Source: Bradyrhizobium canariense (GTDB lineage: Bacteria > Pseudomonadota > Alphaproteobacteria > Rhizobiales > Xanthobacteraceae). From it: a stretch of 63,225 bases of DNA. Location: positions 1 through 63,225 of the forward strand of contig NZ_VSST01000033.1 in assembly GCF_019402665.1 (NCBI RefSeq), in the 5' to 3' direction. Position numbers and translations under genes: made by a program. Each line of letters opens with the position of its first letter. Within the stretch, counting starts at the first letter, position 1. The notes below the pieces were generated by a model. That model made no database searches. It saw nothing but the letters and a program-made list of their open reading frames with translations, and was not told where the DNA came from. Positions 29,842-39,297 of this stretch are shown piece after piece.

Positions 29842-31668
29842 ATGTGCGGAATTGTAGGCATCTTGGGGCGCGGTCCGGTCGCGGATCGCCTCATCGATTC
29901 ACTTAAACGACTGGAATATCGCGGCTACGACTCAGCTGGCATCGGAACGCTCAAAGGAAATCACATCGAGCTTCGACGCGCCGAGGGAAAGCTGAAAAAC
30001 CTTGAGACACGTGTTCGCTGCCATCCGCTTTCAGGCCATGTCGGGATTGGGCACACGCGCTGGGCTACTCATGGCAAGCCAACCGAACACAACGCTCATC
30101 CGCATGCAACGGACAATGTTGCAGTCGTCCATAACGGCATAATCGAGAATTTCCGGGAGCTGCGCGCGGAGCTGAAACAGCATGGCGCCTGTTTCGCCTC
30201 TGAAACAGACACGGAGGTGGTGGCACATCTCATCGACTCTTATCTGAAGAATGGCTGCTCGCCGCAGGAGGCAGTAAAAGCGTCGCTGCCGCGGCTAGTG
30301 GGCGCGTTTGCGCTTGCAATCCTGTTCAAGGGCCAACACGACCTCATGATCGGTGCGCGCAAGGGCTCACCACTGGCGATCGGGCATGGCGAAGGCGAAA
30401 TGTATCTCGGATCGGATGCTATCGCGCTCGCGCCCCTTACCGACTTGATCACCTACCTTGAGGATGGCGATTGGGCTGTGCTCAACCGCAACTTCAGCGT
30501 GGTCTACGACGCACAAGGCACAGTCGTCCGCCGGGATCTGGTGAACTCTGGCGCGTCGTCGGCTCTCGTCGAGAAAGCGAACTACCGCCACTTCATGGCG
30601 AAGGAAATCCACGAACAGCCGGAGGTGATCGGGAATACGCTTGCGCATTACGTCGATATTGCCAGCGAGAGCGTGGCACTGCCGCAGGAGCTTCCGTTCG
30701 ACTTCAATGAGATCGGACATATCTCGGTCACGGCTTGCGGTACGGCCGGCTACGCCGGCCACATCGCCAAATACTGGTTCGAGCGGCTGGCTCGTATTCC
30801 GGTCGAGCTCGATGTCGCCTCCGAATTTCGGTATCGTGAGGCACCGATGCGCCAAGGAGATCTTGCGATCTTCATCTCGCAGTCCGGCGAGACCGCCGAT
30901 ACCCTGGCCGCGCTCCGCTACGCCAAATCGCAAGGTCTGCATACCCTCTCGATCGTGAACGTACTGAGTTCGACCATTGCGCGCGAAAGCGGGACAGTGT
31001 TGCCGACATTCGCGGGGCCCGAAATCGGCGTTGCCTCGACCAAGGCGTTCACATGCCAGCTCGTCGTCCTGGCGGCGCTTGCGGTCGCCGCGGGCAATGC
31101 GCGCGGTGAATTGTCGGAGGGCGACAGCATCGATCTGGTACGCGAGCTGATCGAAATTCCTCGGCTCGTTTCAGCGGCGCTGGCCAACGAGCCGCAGATC
31201 GAGAAGCTCGCACGCGACATCACCAAATCGCGTGACGTGCTATATCTTGGTCGCGGCACCTCGTTTCCACTGGCCATGGAAGGGGCACTGAAGCTGAAGG
31301 AGATATCCTATATTCACGCCGAGGGCTATGCGGCCGGGGAGCTCAAGCACGGCCCGATCGCCTTGGTCGACGAGAGTGTTCCCGTAATCGTCATCGCTCC
31401 TTCCGACCGGGCGTTCGAAAAGACCATCTCGAACATGCAGGAGGTCGCTGCACGCGGTGGCAAGATTATCTTGATAACCGACGCTAGGGGAGCCGCAGAC
31501 GTGTCCATGGATTCACTCGCGACCATTGTGCTGCCGGAGATGGGTGCGACATTCACCTCGATTGTCTATGCGATTCCGGTGCAGCTCCTGGCCTACCACA
31601 CGGCCCTCCTCATAGGCACGGACGTCGACCAACCCCGAAATCTCGCGAAATCGGTAACCGTCGAATAA
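29842..31668 (+). CDS. nodM: Glucosamine-6-phosphate synthase (NodM/GlmS)
   Basis: Glutamine-fructose-6-phosphate aminotransferase, 608 residues, cytoplasmic. The glutaminase domain starts with the catalytic CGIVGILG (Cys after Met) and has RRAEGKLKNL, HTRWATHGKPTEHNAHPH and VVHNGIIEN. Two SIS domains follow (FISQSGETADTLAALR, and AEGYAAGELKHGPIALVDE). The end NLAKSVTVE is canonical. A second glmS copy in a symbiosis island is normally nodM, which boosts the UDP-GlcNAc precursor for Nod factors. No nod box is visible in the 209 bases from nolK. Codon use is nod-like. Confidence 0.9.
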   Translation: MCGIVGILGRGPVADRLIDSLKRLEYRGYDSAGIGTLKGNHIELRRAEGKLKNLETRVRCHPLSGHVGIGHTRWATHGKPTEHNAHPHATDNVAVVHNGIIENFRELRAELKQHGACFASETDTEVVAHLIDSYLKNGCSPQEAVKASLPRLVGAFALAILFKGQHDLMIGARKGSPLAIGHGEGEMYLGSDAIALAPLTDLITYLEDGDWAVLNRNFSVVYDAQGTVVRRDLVNSGASSALVEKANYRHFMAKEIHEQPEVIGNTLAHYVDIASESVALPQELPFDFNEIGHISVTACGTAGYAGHIAKYWFERLARIPVELDVASEFRYREAPMRQGDLAIFISQSGETADTLAALRYAKSQGLHTLSIVNVLSSTIARESGTVLPTFAGPEIGVASTKAFTCQLVVLAALAVAAGNARGELSEGDSIDLVRELIEIPRLVSAALANEPQIEKLARDITKSRDVLYLGRGTSFPLAMEGALKLKEISYIHAEGYAAGELKHGPIALVDESVPVIVIAPSDRAFEKTISNMQEVAARGGKIILITDARGAADVSMDSLATIVLPEMGATFTSIVYAIPVQLLAYHTALLIGTDVDQPRNLAKSVTVE

Positions 31669-32414
31669 GGCAAAGTGATGCGACCTCAGTTGTCGTGGTC
31701 AGATTCCGAATGCGCGAGCCGCGGTCAGATCGTATCACGATGTGCCGCCCAGCTCCTGGCCCCGATGCCACCGCGAGGCTTGTGCCTGTTCTTGGCCCTG
31801 TTTACGGAGACGCCGGGTTTGGACCACATACGAACCGGAGCGCCCCTCGAAGTACGAGGCGCGCCTCGCTCGAAGGACAACGTGGCTGTTTCCAAGCATG
31901 GCCGTCGGCGCCGCGCTTGATCGCCAGCGCGCTCACAAAATCCTTTCCGGCGAACCACCGGTTAACTTTGAGCATATCGACATCGCTGGAGATCGGGTCA
32001 GATAATAGCGCGGTTCGGCCCCAATCGCAGGCTCGCGAGCTGTTCTAGCACGACATCTCACGGAGCTCCTCGCTGCGGCTCGTATGCCACCGATCTCGTC
32101 CTTCCCCTTTCACTGCATATCGGTACGCTTGATGAGAACTTCGGCCACCCCACAGACAACAGCCTTGTCGCCAACCTTGGCGCCGAGAATTGCCCCAGGG
32201 TTCAGTAGCTTGAGAGCCACTCCTGCTGCACGAGCGGAATGACGAGCGAAAATTGTGAGGGTTGCGGCAATTGCCGAAAATATGCCGGAAACGTCAGGCG
32301 CTTACGGCTTGGTCGATAGTGCCCTGATGGCCGATTCGCGGCCATGAAACTGCACGCGGCTGCGGTGAGATTTTCTCCGGAAGCGGCCATTTCAAAATCG
32401 AGAGGAAACTCGCC
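31669..32414. other. Gene-poor stretch with a minus-strand remnant
   Basis: On the minus strand, about 32250-32120 reads GVALKLLNPGAILGAKVGDK then AVVCGVAEVLIKRTDMQ and a stop. This looks like the C-terminus of a real protein, family not recognised. The rest shows no supported gene. Confidence 0.3.
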
Positions 32415-33731
32415 ATGTCACCAGCGCCCATTGCGCACGCCTCAAATGCCAAATCGCGCATTGGCGCCATCTTACGTGCCACGAGCGGCAACTTCCTCGA
32501 GCAGTTCGATTTCTTCTTGTTCGGGTTCTACGCCAGTGCGATCGGAAACGCGTTCTTTCCATCAGGAAGCGAAACCGCTTCACTGCTTAACACCTTCGGT
32601 GTGTTCTGGCTGGGTGCCTTGATGCGACCTGTTGGTGCGATCGTGCTTGGAGCCTATATTGACCAGATTGGCCGTCGGCAAGGCCTGATCATCACGCTTT
32701 CGATCATGGCCATTGGCACCATCATCATCGCCTTTTGTCCGGGCTACGCGACGATCGGCATTGCCGCACCTGCGATCGTGCTGTTCGGACGGTTGTTGCA
32801 GGGCTTTTCTGCCGGCGTTGAGGTTGGTGGTGTTTCCGTTTACCTCTCCGAGATTGCCACTCCGGGCAACCGCGGCTTTTACACATCTTTCCAGTCCTCG
32901 AGCCAGCAGGTTGCGATCTTTGTCGCGGCTCTTATAGGATATTTTTTGAGCGAAGCACTTCCGGCCGAAATGGTTGCCGCTTGGGGCTGGCGGATCCCGT
33001 TCTTCCTTGGCTGCTTGATCGTACCGCTTATCTTCTTCCTGCGCCGGACGCTGGAGGAAACTCCGGAGTTTCTGGTCATGAAGAACCACCCAACGGCCCG
33101 CGAGGTCTTTGCCTCCACACTTGCGAACTGGCGCATCGTCATTCTCGGCATGATGATCGCGATGCTGACGACCACGACATTCTATTTCGTGACGGTGTAC
33201 ACGCCTACGTTCGGCAGGCACGTATTGCAGTTGTCCACGCAGAACACGCTCTTGGTGACGCTTTTGGTCGCGGTGACGAACTTCATGTGGAACCCAATTG
33301 GCGGCGCGATTTCCGACAGAATCGGCCGGAAACCGGTCCTGCTGACCATTGCCGGCCTAGCCTTGGTGACTGCATATCCAGCGTTGTCTTGGCTTGTAAC
33401 GGACCCAAGCTTTGGCAAGATGCTGATCGTGGAGATGATGTTCTCGTTTTACTTTGGCACCTATAGCGGCGCCATGTTGGGCGCTCTGGTCGAAATCGTG
33501 CCGAAGCACATTCGCACAACTTGCTTTTCTTTGGCGTTCGCACTCGCCGCGGCTCTGTTTGGCACCTTTACGCCGCTTGCATCGACTTGGCTGATCGACC
33601 GGACAGATGACAAGGCGTCGCCCGGTTTCTGGTTGATGTTTGCGGCTTTGCTCGGCATTATCGCCGCGCTCACGATTTATCCAGGAAACACCAAGAGAGT
33701 TGCGAAAGCCGTTGCGACCCGAGCGGCCTAA
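32415..33731 (+). CDS. MFS carboxylate/proton symporter
   Basis: A 438-residue transporter of the major facilitator superfamily, metabolite:H+ symporter group (citrate/tricarballylate type, CitA/TcuC-like). Twelve hydrophobic helices. Signature pieces: NFLEQFDFFLFGFYA, GAYIDQIGRRQG (loop 2-3 motif), GRLLQGFSAGVEVGG, ETPEFLVMK and GAISDRIGRKPVLL (loop 8-9 repeat of the motif). It probably brings citrate or a related di/tricarboxylate into the cell with protons; the exact substrate cannot be told. It stands alone, 747 bases after nodM. ATG 32415 has GAGAGGAAA upstream. Confidence 0.85.
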   Translation: MSPAPIAHASNAKSRIGAILRATSGNFLEQFDFFLFGFYASAIGNAFFPSGSETASLLNTFGVFWLGALMRPVGAIVLGAYIDQIGRRQGLIITLSIMAIGTIIIAFCPGYATIGIAAPAIVLFGRLLQGFSAGVEVGGVSVYLSEIATPGNRGFYTSFQSSSQQVAIFVAALIGYFLSEALPAEMVAAWGWRIPFFLGCLIVPLIFFLRRTLEETPEFLVMKNHPTAREVFASTLANWRIVILGMMIAMLTTTTFYFVTVYTPTFGRHVLQLSTQNTLLVTLLVAVTNFMWNPIGGAISDRIGRKPVLLTIAGLALVTAYPALSWLVTDPSFGKMLIVEMMFSFYFGTYSGAMLGALVEIVPKHIRTTCFSLAFALAAALFGTFTPLASTWLIDRTDDKASPGFWLMFAALLGIIAALTIYPGNTKRVAKAVATRAA

Positions 33732-34351
33732 CTTGGCGGTAAGCGCGCAATTTACCACGCGTTAGCACGCGCGCCCGCGGGACGTTGGGGGCCGAAGGCT
33801 GAACTGAAGTTGGTGCGCGACTATCCCTGCGGTGATTTTCACGATGCTGCGCGGCCGTTCTGCCGATCACGGTTCTTCCTATGTGATCTGGGGCAGTATA
33901 GGGACGAGCTGGCGGTGATGTTGACCGGGAAAGGCTTAGCTTATCAGCCAACCTCGATTCCGTCCGGTGGTCGGACGGTGCGCTGCCCGCACTTGCAGTT
34001 GCGTGAAACACGGCGGATTTCGCGCGAGGACTGGGATCCCTCGCGCGAGCTCCACGCTCTGATATTCTGTGCGGCCGCCACAAAACTCGAAGGCGCACAT
34101 CCTCGGGCTGCGTGAATTCCCCAGCGGACTGGTCGTCTCGCAGGTAGCGACAAACGTTACCGTAGCGGGCCGTCTTGTATCCTGGTCCGATACCGACCTC
34201 TCGGCGCTCGGGTACGCAGGTTGAAGGCTCACCTTCTTGTCGCATCTGGCGGGGAGTGGTCGAGAAGTTTGGTCGTGCCTGTACAACGAGCGATGGGCCA
34301 ATGCGTAACCAGACCCAGGCTGTTGCTCGCTGCGCTCGATCAGCCGTGACT
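33732..34351. other. Gene-poor stretch between converging genes
   Basis: About 620 bases between the transporter and fixA, which converge. Overlapping open frames exist on both strands but none looks like a protein. Confidence 0.3.
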
Positions 34352-35209
34352 TCACGCACCGCGAGCTTGCGCAGATGAGGCGAGCTGTGCGAGCTCCGTT
34401 TCGAGCATAGGGTTGCGCTTGAACATAGCGTCGATCAATGCTTGGGCCGGCTGCTCGGCCGCCTCCACCCACGTCGCCTTCTCCGCTCGCGCGGAGGGCG
34501 CGAACACACGCTTGACCACGGTCGGCGATCCCCTCAGACCGCAATTGGCCATGTCATCCACGCCAGCACTTTGGGCGCTCCATTTTACGATTGTGGTGCG
34601 GGCGGCACGCAACGCATCTATCATTGCGCCGCGGCGAATTTGATTTGTTGCCTCTAACATGCTGACGAGACACGGCAGCTTGGAACCCAACACCTGGACG
34701 CCCCCTTCGCAGCGCCGTTCGGCCTCGATGGTCCGTAGCTTGAGGTCCAACGCTTTGATCGTGGAAACATAAGTGAGCTGCTGGACCCCGAGCCGCCTTG
34801 CAATGCCAGGTCCCACCTGCGCCGTATCGCCGTCGATCGTCTGCTTGCCGGTGAATATGACGTCCGGTGGGCCATATTCCTTGCCGATGTTGCGAATCGC
34901 GCTCGCCAACGCGTAACTCGTCGCCAGCGTATCCGAGCCCGCGAAGCTACGGTCGGTGAGCAGGACAGCGCGATCGGCACCAAATGTCAGTGCCTTTCGG
35001 AGAGATTCTTCGGCCGACGGCGGTCCCATTGTCAGGACGGTGACTTCGCCGCCGAATTGATCTCTTAGCTCGAGCGCAGCTTCCAATGCGAAGAGATCAT
35101 AGGGGTTGATGATTGTCGGCACGCCCTGGCGCATGATCGTGTTCGTAACAGGGTGCACGCGGATTTGCGCGGAGTCGGGGACTTGTTTGATGCAGACGAT
35201 GCTGTGCAT
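34352..35209 (-). CDS. fixA: Electron transfer flavoprotein beta-type FixA
   Basis: Beta subunit of the FixAB electron-transfer flavoprotein, which with FixC and FixX delivers electrons to nitrogenase. A 285-residue protein with family features MHSIVCIKQVPDSAQIRVHP, INPYDLFALEAALEL, VTVLTMGPPSAEESLRKAL, GADRAVLLTDR, FTGKQTIDGDTAQVGPGIA and the C-terminal anchor region. ATG 35209 has AGGAGA. A sigma-54 promoter lies 37 bases upstream. It is separated from fixBCX, as is known for Bradyrhizobium fixA, and sits downstream of nifA. Confidence 0.93.
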   Translation of the reverse strand: MHSIVCIKQVPDSAQIRVHPVTNTIMRQGVPTIINPYDLFALEAALELRDQFGGEVTVLTMGPPSAEESLRKALTFGADRAVLLTDRSFAGSDTLATSYALASAIRNIGKEYGPPDVIFTGKQTIDGDTAQVGPGIARRLGVQQLTYVSTIKALDLKLRTIEAERRCEGGVQVLGSKLPCLVSMLEATNQIRRGAMIDALRAARTTIVKWSAQSAGVDDMANCGLRGSPTVVKRVFAPSARAEKATWVEAAEQPAQALIDAMFKRNPMLETELAQLASSAQARGA

Positions 35210-35245
35210 GTACTTCTCCTAAGATGCCGAGCCGACTCCCGACGC

Positions 35246-35261
35246 AGCAAATGTCATACCA
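35246..35261 (-). promoter_or_regulatory. Sigma-54 (-24/-12) promoter of fixA
   Basis: TGGTATGACATTTGCT on the minus strand: GG and GC separated by exactly 10 bases, as required for RpoN holoenzyme. I found no TGT-N10-ACA NifA site within 300 bases upstream, so the activator site may be imperfect. Confidence 0.75.
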
Positions 35262-35625
35262 TCCAAGGCATTTCGCCAACGAGGAATGAATGCAGGCTGA
35301 CGACGAGCCGGTTGTCGCAACTGCGATGGTTTACGCACCGGCGTGATCTCAAGCTGATCGGAGTCAGGGGCGGCAACGGAGCCGCAGCGATCACGCGCCG
35401 CTTCGACGCCAAAGCCATTTTCAGGTCGCGTACGTTGCAAACAGACGATGACAAGACTGGCCGAAGCGGAGACGCCCTACGCGTCGCCGGCGAGTAAATC
35501 CCAACCCAAGGCACAACGCTAGCATCCCCGTCATGCATCCGAGCTGGCGAGCGCCTCTTTTCCACGCTCTCCTATGCCAGTCGGCCGAGCGCGAGAGAGA
35601 GAGAGGAGCGAGCTCGACGCTTGGC

Positions 35626-37380
35626 TCAGAAGCGTTTGATCTCGATGCCGTGTCTTCGCAAGGCGTAGCCAATCTGGCGCGGGGTCAGTCCCAGCAGGCG
35701 CGCCGCCTTCGCCTGTACCCACCCGGATCTTTCCATGGCTGCGATGACGCGCTCGCGATCGGTGACTTTCGCGGCACCCACCACGGGGCGCCCGGGTGGC
35801 CCCAGCGGTGTCAGCTCGCTGCTCACCGGCTGAACGGGTGTGACGGCTTGTGTTGGCGGCGTGCTCAGCCTCGCGGGCAGTGAGATTGTCGGGCTCGGCT
35901 GTCGGGCCATTTCCGCCGGTCCACACTTCCATAGCAAAGCCGACAGGCATTGCCCGTGGCAGCACGCAAAGTCATCTCTTACGATCGACGATCCTCGCGC
36001 TAGCGTCGCGGTCCGCTGCACGCAGTTTTCGAGCTCACGGACATTGCCGGGAAATCCGCAATTCATGAGGACCTCAATCGCACTTGAATCGAATACCAGA
36101 GTGCGGCCGTTCTCATTGTTAAAGTTCTTCAAAAAACGAGCGGCGAGAAGCGGAATATCAGTGCGTCTTTCCCGCAGCGGCGGCAATAGCAGAGGAACAA
36201 CGCTGATGCGGTAATAGAGATCGGCACGGAACTCCTTCCTTGCCACCGCCTCTTCAAGATTTTTGTTCGTGGCCGCAATCACGCGGACGTCGACTTTGAT
36301 CGTCTGATTGCCGCCCACCCGCTCGAATTCCTGCTCCTGAAGCACGCGCAGAAGCTTCGCCTGGAACGAGCCCGAGATCTCTCCAATCTCATCCAGAAAC
36401 AGTGTTCCCTTGTCGGCGACCTCGAAGCGCCCCTTGCGCGCGTTGAATGCGCCCGTAAACGCCCCCTTCTCGTGTCCGAACAATTCGGATTCCAGCACGG
36501 TCTCGGTGAGGGCTGCGCAATTCAGCTTGATAAAGGGGCGTTTGGCGCGCGCTGAACGCTCGTGAATAGCCTTCGCGACCAACTCTTTGCCGGTACCCGA
36601 TTCGCCACGCAACAAAACCGTGCTATTTGATTTTGAGATCACCTCGATCTTGTCAAGTAGCGCGCGCAGCGCCGGGCTGTCGCCGATCATTCCCTCGACT
36701 TGGACCTTCTTACGGTCCCGCCCATGAGGCTTGAGCTCGGAGAGTTGCTTCTGCAGCCGGAACTCCTCGTCCATAAGGCGCCCGCGATCGCGCACAAACG
36801 AGCAATGCAGTTTCGTCGTCTGGCCTAGCAGGCTGGCGACCATCGTCAGAAGGCGGAGGTCGTCCTCGAGCTGCGCACGCGTCCCATTGTCCGCGATGCG
36901 GTCAATGCTCAGCGTACCCACAACTTTGCCGTCAACGTCTATGGGAACGCCGATGAACGCAACACGCGTATGACCGCCGGCATTTAGCATATCGACCTCC
37001 GAAGAACTGAAGGCCGAATGCAGCGCTAGATTCTCCACGATGAGCGGCTGCCCCGACGCGACGATTTGATCGATTGCTCCTTGCGGCAAGCGCACCCGGC
37101 AGCGCGCGTCGCGGTCTTCGCTCCTGCCGTCCTCTACGATGATCTCCGGCCCGCCGTCATGCTCGAACAGACATACGATGCCGCGCCGCATCTGCACGAG
37201 CGATCCCAGGCGCTCGATGACGCTCGTCAGCTTAGCCTCGAGCCGACATAGGCCAGTGAGCGTGTGCGCTATTTGAAAAATCGTGCTTAGCGATTTCTCT
37301 TGGGACCGCACAATACAAGCGGAAGCGTCCGCGTCGGAGGTTGAGTTTGGGTTTTCGCGCAGGGAAATGCTGTCTAGCAT
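35626..37380 (-). CDS. nifA: Nitrogen fixation activator NifA
   Basis: Sigma-54-dependent enhancer-binding protein that activates nif and fix genes under low oxygen. N-terminal GAF domain (about 25-180), AAA+ domain (about 215-450) with Walker A GESGTGKE, GAFTGA loop, Walker B TLFLDEIGE and FPGNVRELEN. An interdomain linker with Cys in NCVQR, CCHGQC and LLWKC forms the metal-binding, oxygen-sensitive motif of rhizobial NifA. The C-terminal Fis-type helix-turn-helix is AARLLGLTPRQIGYALRRHG. I chose ATG 37380 (584 residues) because GGAG sits 8 bases upstream and the length fits Bradyrhizobium NifA; an upstream ATG at 37440 is possible but poorly preceded. It follows fixR. Confidence 0.95.
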   Translation of the reverse strand: MLDSISLRENPNSTSDADASACIVRSQEKSLSTIFQIAHTLTGLCRLEAKLTSVIERLGSLVQMRRGIVCLFEHDGGPEIIVEDGRSEDRDARCRVRLPQGAIDQIVASGQPLIVENLALHSAFSSSEVDMLNAGGHTRVAFIGVPIDVDGKVVGTLSIDRIADNGTRAQLEDDLRLLTMVASLLGQTTKLHCSFVRDRGRLMDEEFRLQKQLSELKPHGRDRKKVQVEGMIGDSPALRALLDKIEVISKSNSTVLLRGESGTGKELVAKAIHERSARAKRPFIKLNCAALTETVLESELFGHEKGAFTGAFNARKGRFEVADKGTLFLDEIGEISGSFQAKLLRVLQEQEFERVGGNQTIKVDVRVIAATNKNLEEAVARKEFRADLYYRISVVPLLLPPLRERRTDIPLLAARFLKNFNNENGRTLVFDSSAIEVLMNCGFPGNVRELENCVQRTATLARGSSIVRDDFACCHGQCLSALLWKCGPAEMARQPSPTISLPARLSTPPTQAVTPVQPVSSELTPLGPPGRPVVGAAKVTDRERVIAAMERSGWVQAKAARLLGLTPRQIGYALRRHGIEIKRF

Positions 37381-37626
37381 GACGACTTCTCCGTTCCTTT
37401 CTCGATCCTCCCCATCGGACTCGTTGGATTCGTGTTGCATGCCCGATCTGACATCCAGTTCTCAGGGCGGGACGAGAGATTACCCCTCTTCATGGCACGT
37501 CGGCAGCACTTAGAGTAACTCGCTTTGCCGCTTTGTTTTCCAACTCGCTGCGCGGATTCACCCCGGCCAACATGACTTCCATCGATGACGCTCAGAACAG
37601 CCGGGGCTCTTTAGGGGCTGATTGAA
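37381..37626. other. fixR-nifA intergenic region
   Basis: About 245 bases between the fixR stop and the preferred nifA start. No terminator hairpin or second sigma-54 promoter is evident, consistent with one fixR-nifA transcript. Confidence 0.4.
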
Positions 37627-38463
37627 TTATAAGTGTTGCCCGCCATTGATCGGCACTTCGGCGCCGGTGACATAACTTGCCGCATCTGAACATAGGAAGA
37701 AAATGACCTTGGCTACCTCTTCGGGTGTACCCACTCGGCGGAGTGGGATCTTTGGCACAAGATGCGCTTCCGTGTCAGGCGACAAAATGTCCGTCTTGAT
37801 TTCGCCGGGCGCGATCGCATTGACGCGAATGCCATGCGCGGCGTAATCGTGGGCCATTTCGCGCGTGAGACAAGCGAGCGCAGCTTTCGAAGTCGCATAT
37901 GCCGAGCCAGCAAATGGATGCACCCGCGAGCCGGCGATCGACGTCACGTTGACGATCGAGCCTGACGCCCTTTTCAATTCGTCGAACAGGCCTTGAGCGA
38001 GTAGGATCGGTGCCACCAGATTGAGGTGGAACACGCTCATCCAGGTGTCGACTGAGGTCGCCAGCGATGTCAGCCTGGTACCGTTTGCCGCTTTTGGTGA
38101 GTTGCCGGCATTGTTTACCAGTCCGTGCAACGGTGCGCCAGCAAGGCGCTCCTTGATCTCGGCAATCACGCGCGGCAGCATCCGATGATCGCCCAGGTCG
38201 ACTTCGATATAGCTGTCGCCCTCTGAGCCTGATGGGCGACGCGCCGCGTCCAATGGTTGGCGCGCGCAAGAAATGATGCGCCAACCGGCTTTCGAAAACA
38301 ATTTTCCGGTGGCGCGACCGATACCGCGCGATGCCCCGGTCAATACCAGCGTCTTTCGCTCACGCAGCGGACGGCCCGCTCGATCGGCGTGAATTGGACC
38401 GCTAGGGTCCGTTTCCGACGATTGAGGTACGACCGCTTTGTCATCTGGTAGATCTAGATTCAC
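37627..38463 (-). CDS. fixR: Short-chain dehydrogenase-like FixR
   Basis: SDR-family protein encoded in front of nifA; its reaction is unknown. NAD-binding GASRGIGRATGKLF, NNAGNSPKAANGT, catalytic Ser in NVTSIAGSR, YATSK (Tyr-xxx-Lys), and the end VTGAEVPINGGQHL. The GTG at 38463 with GGGAG gives 278 residues, the length I remember for Bradyrhizobium FixR. An open extension upstream overlaps the promoter and lacks family sequence. First gene of the fixR-nifA operon, with a sigma-54 promoter 39 bases upstream. Confidence 0.92.
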   Translation of the reverse strand: MNLDLPDDKAVVPQSSETDPSGPIHADRAGRPLRERKTLVLTGASRGIGRATGKLFSKAGWRIISCARQPLDAARRPSGSEGDSYIEVDLGDHRMLPRVIAEIKERLAGAPLHGLVNNAGNSPKAANGTRLTSLATSVDTWMSVFHLNLVAPILLAQGLFDELKRASGSIVNVTSIAGSRVHPFAGSAYATSKAALACLTREMAHDYAAHGIRVNAIAPGEIKTDILSPDTEAHLVPKIPLRRVGTPEEVAKVIFFLCSDAASYVTGAEVPINGGQHL

Positions 38464-38501
38464 ACGCGGCTCCCTTCCGCTCCCATCGGCTGTGCACCTG
38501 G

Positions 38502-38517
38502 TGCAGGATCCGGGCCA
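38502..38517 (-). promoter_or_regulatory. Sigma-54 (-24/-12) promoter of fixR-nifA
   Basis: TGGCCCGGATCCTGCA on the minus strand, GG and GC 10 bases apart. In Bradyrhizobium this operon has overlapping NifA/RpoN-dependent and RegR-dependent promoters (established); the RpoN elements are clear here. Confidence 0.85.
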
Positions 38518-38579
38518 AAGCGACGCAGGGCATAAGGGGCGCACTTTTGCGACAAATGGCAGGTTCTGAACATCTGGCC

Positions 38580-38610
38580 TGTTTGCTTTTCGACAACAGC
38601 AACGCCGCGT
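38580..38610 (-). promoter_or_regulatory. Candidate upstream activator region of fixR-nifA
   Basis: A perfect TGT-N10-ACA (38580-38595) lies 62 bases beyond the -24 element, a normal distance for a NifA site. Immediately next to it on the minus strand is GCGGCGTT, which fits the first eight positions of the RegR box consensus GNGRCRTT as I remember it, while its second half is poor. The region coincides with the position of the RegR-bound upstream site known in B. japonicum. Confidence 0.5.
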
Positions 38611-39271
38611 CAAGCCCCCGGGCGCGTTGACTGGGTCGCACTCCAGGGGTGGTCTGTGGCTCATTCGAATTGGCGGAGATAGTTTAGCTGCCTTGTGCGG
38701 AGATCAGGATCGATGGCCAGTTCGTTCAATTTCCTCGGTTGGACGCGCCGCCGCAGATGCGGCTCTGGTTCGACATCGATGGGCTGGGGCTCGTGCCGTT
38801 GATCAGCTGCGGTCGAAAGTATTTCGCAACCAGCGCATGAACAAGGCCGTCGTCCAGAAGACGAGCTGACCGCGAAGGGATTAACGCAGAAACGGCGATA
38901 CGTCTACCTGACGCGCGTCCTTGCTGCTGGGACATTCTGACGTGACCGTCTGCTACGTCAGATTCCTCGGCTGCCCGGGCCACCATTACCGTGCTCTTCA
39001 CCGCGTGGCCACCGATGGCGGTTTCGGCCCGGCGATGCCGGGACCCTAACCTTTTCTCCGGCCAGTCGACTTACACGTCGCGGTCCGACGTATCCCGGGA
39101 CAAGGCCGCCGAGCTCGCCGGCATTGGCCTACGCTTCGCCGGGCATTCGCTGTACCACTGCATCCCGGCAGTGCGTCGGTCAGCCCTCAGCTGCGGACGT
39201 TGCGAAACCCGATGCTGTGGAAGCCAGCAGTATCAGGCCGACGATCTAGGCGACGATTGCTCAGGTTCAGA
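38611..39271. other. Remnant-rich stretch between fixR and nodZ
   Basis: No intact gene. Plus-strand fragments: MRLWFDIDGLGLVP (about 38757-38800) resembles the start of an alpha/beta hydrolase; LLLGHSDVTV (about 38920-38950) and AAELAGIGLRFAGHSL (about 39100-39150) resemble pieces of tyrosine recombinases. All are short and weak. Confidence 0.3.
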
Positions 39272-39297
39272 TTCGCGGCACCTCATGAAGCCGCGAA
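39272..39297 (-). terminator. Hairpin over the nodZ stop
   Basis: Perfect 8-base arms TTCGCGGC/GCCGCGAA with a 10-base loop that contains the nodZ stop codon. There is no T-run beyond it, so it is a structural, perhaps RNA-protecting, end of the nod transcript and not a textbook terminator. Confidence 0.45.

Noticed and set aside
32580..33221. 213-codon minus-strand frame opposite the MFS transporter
   Set aside because: Charged shadow of a membrane protein gene; no ribosome-binding site or domain.
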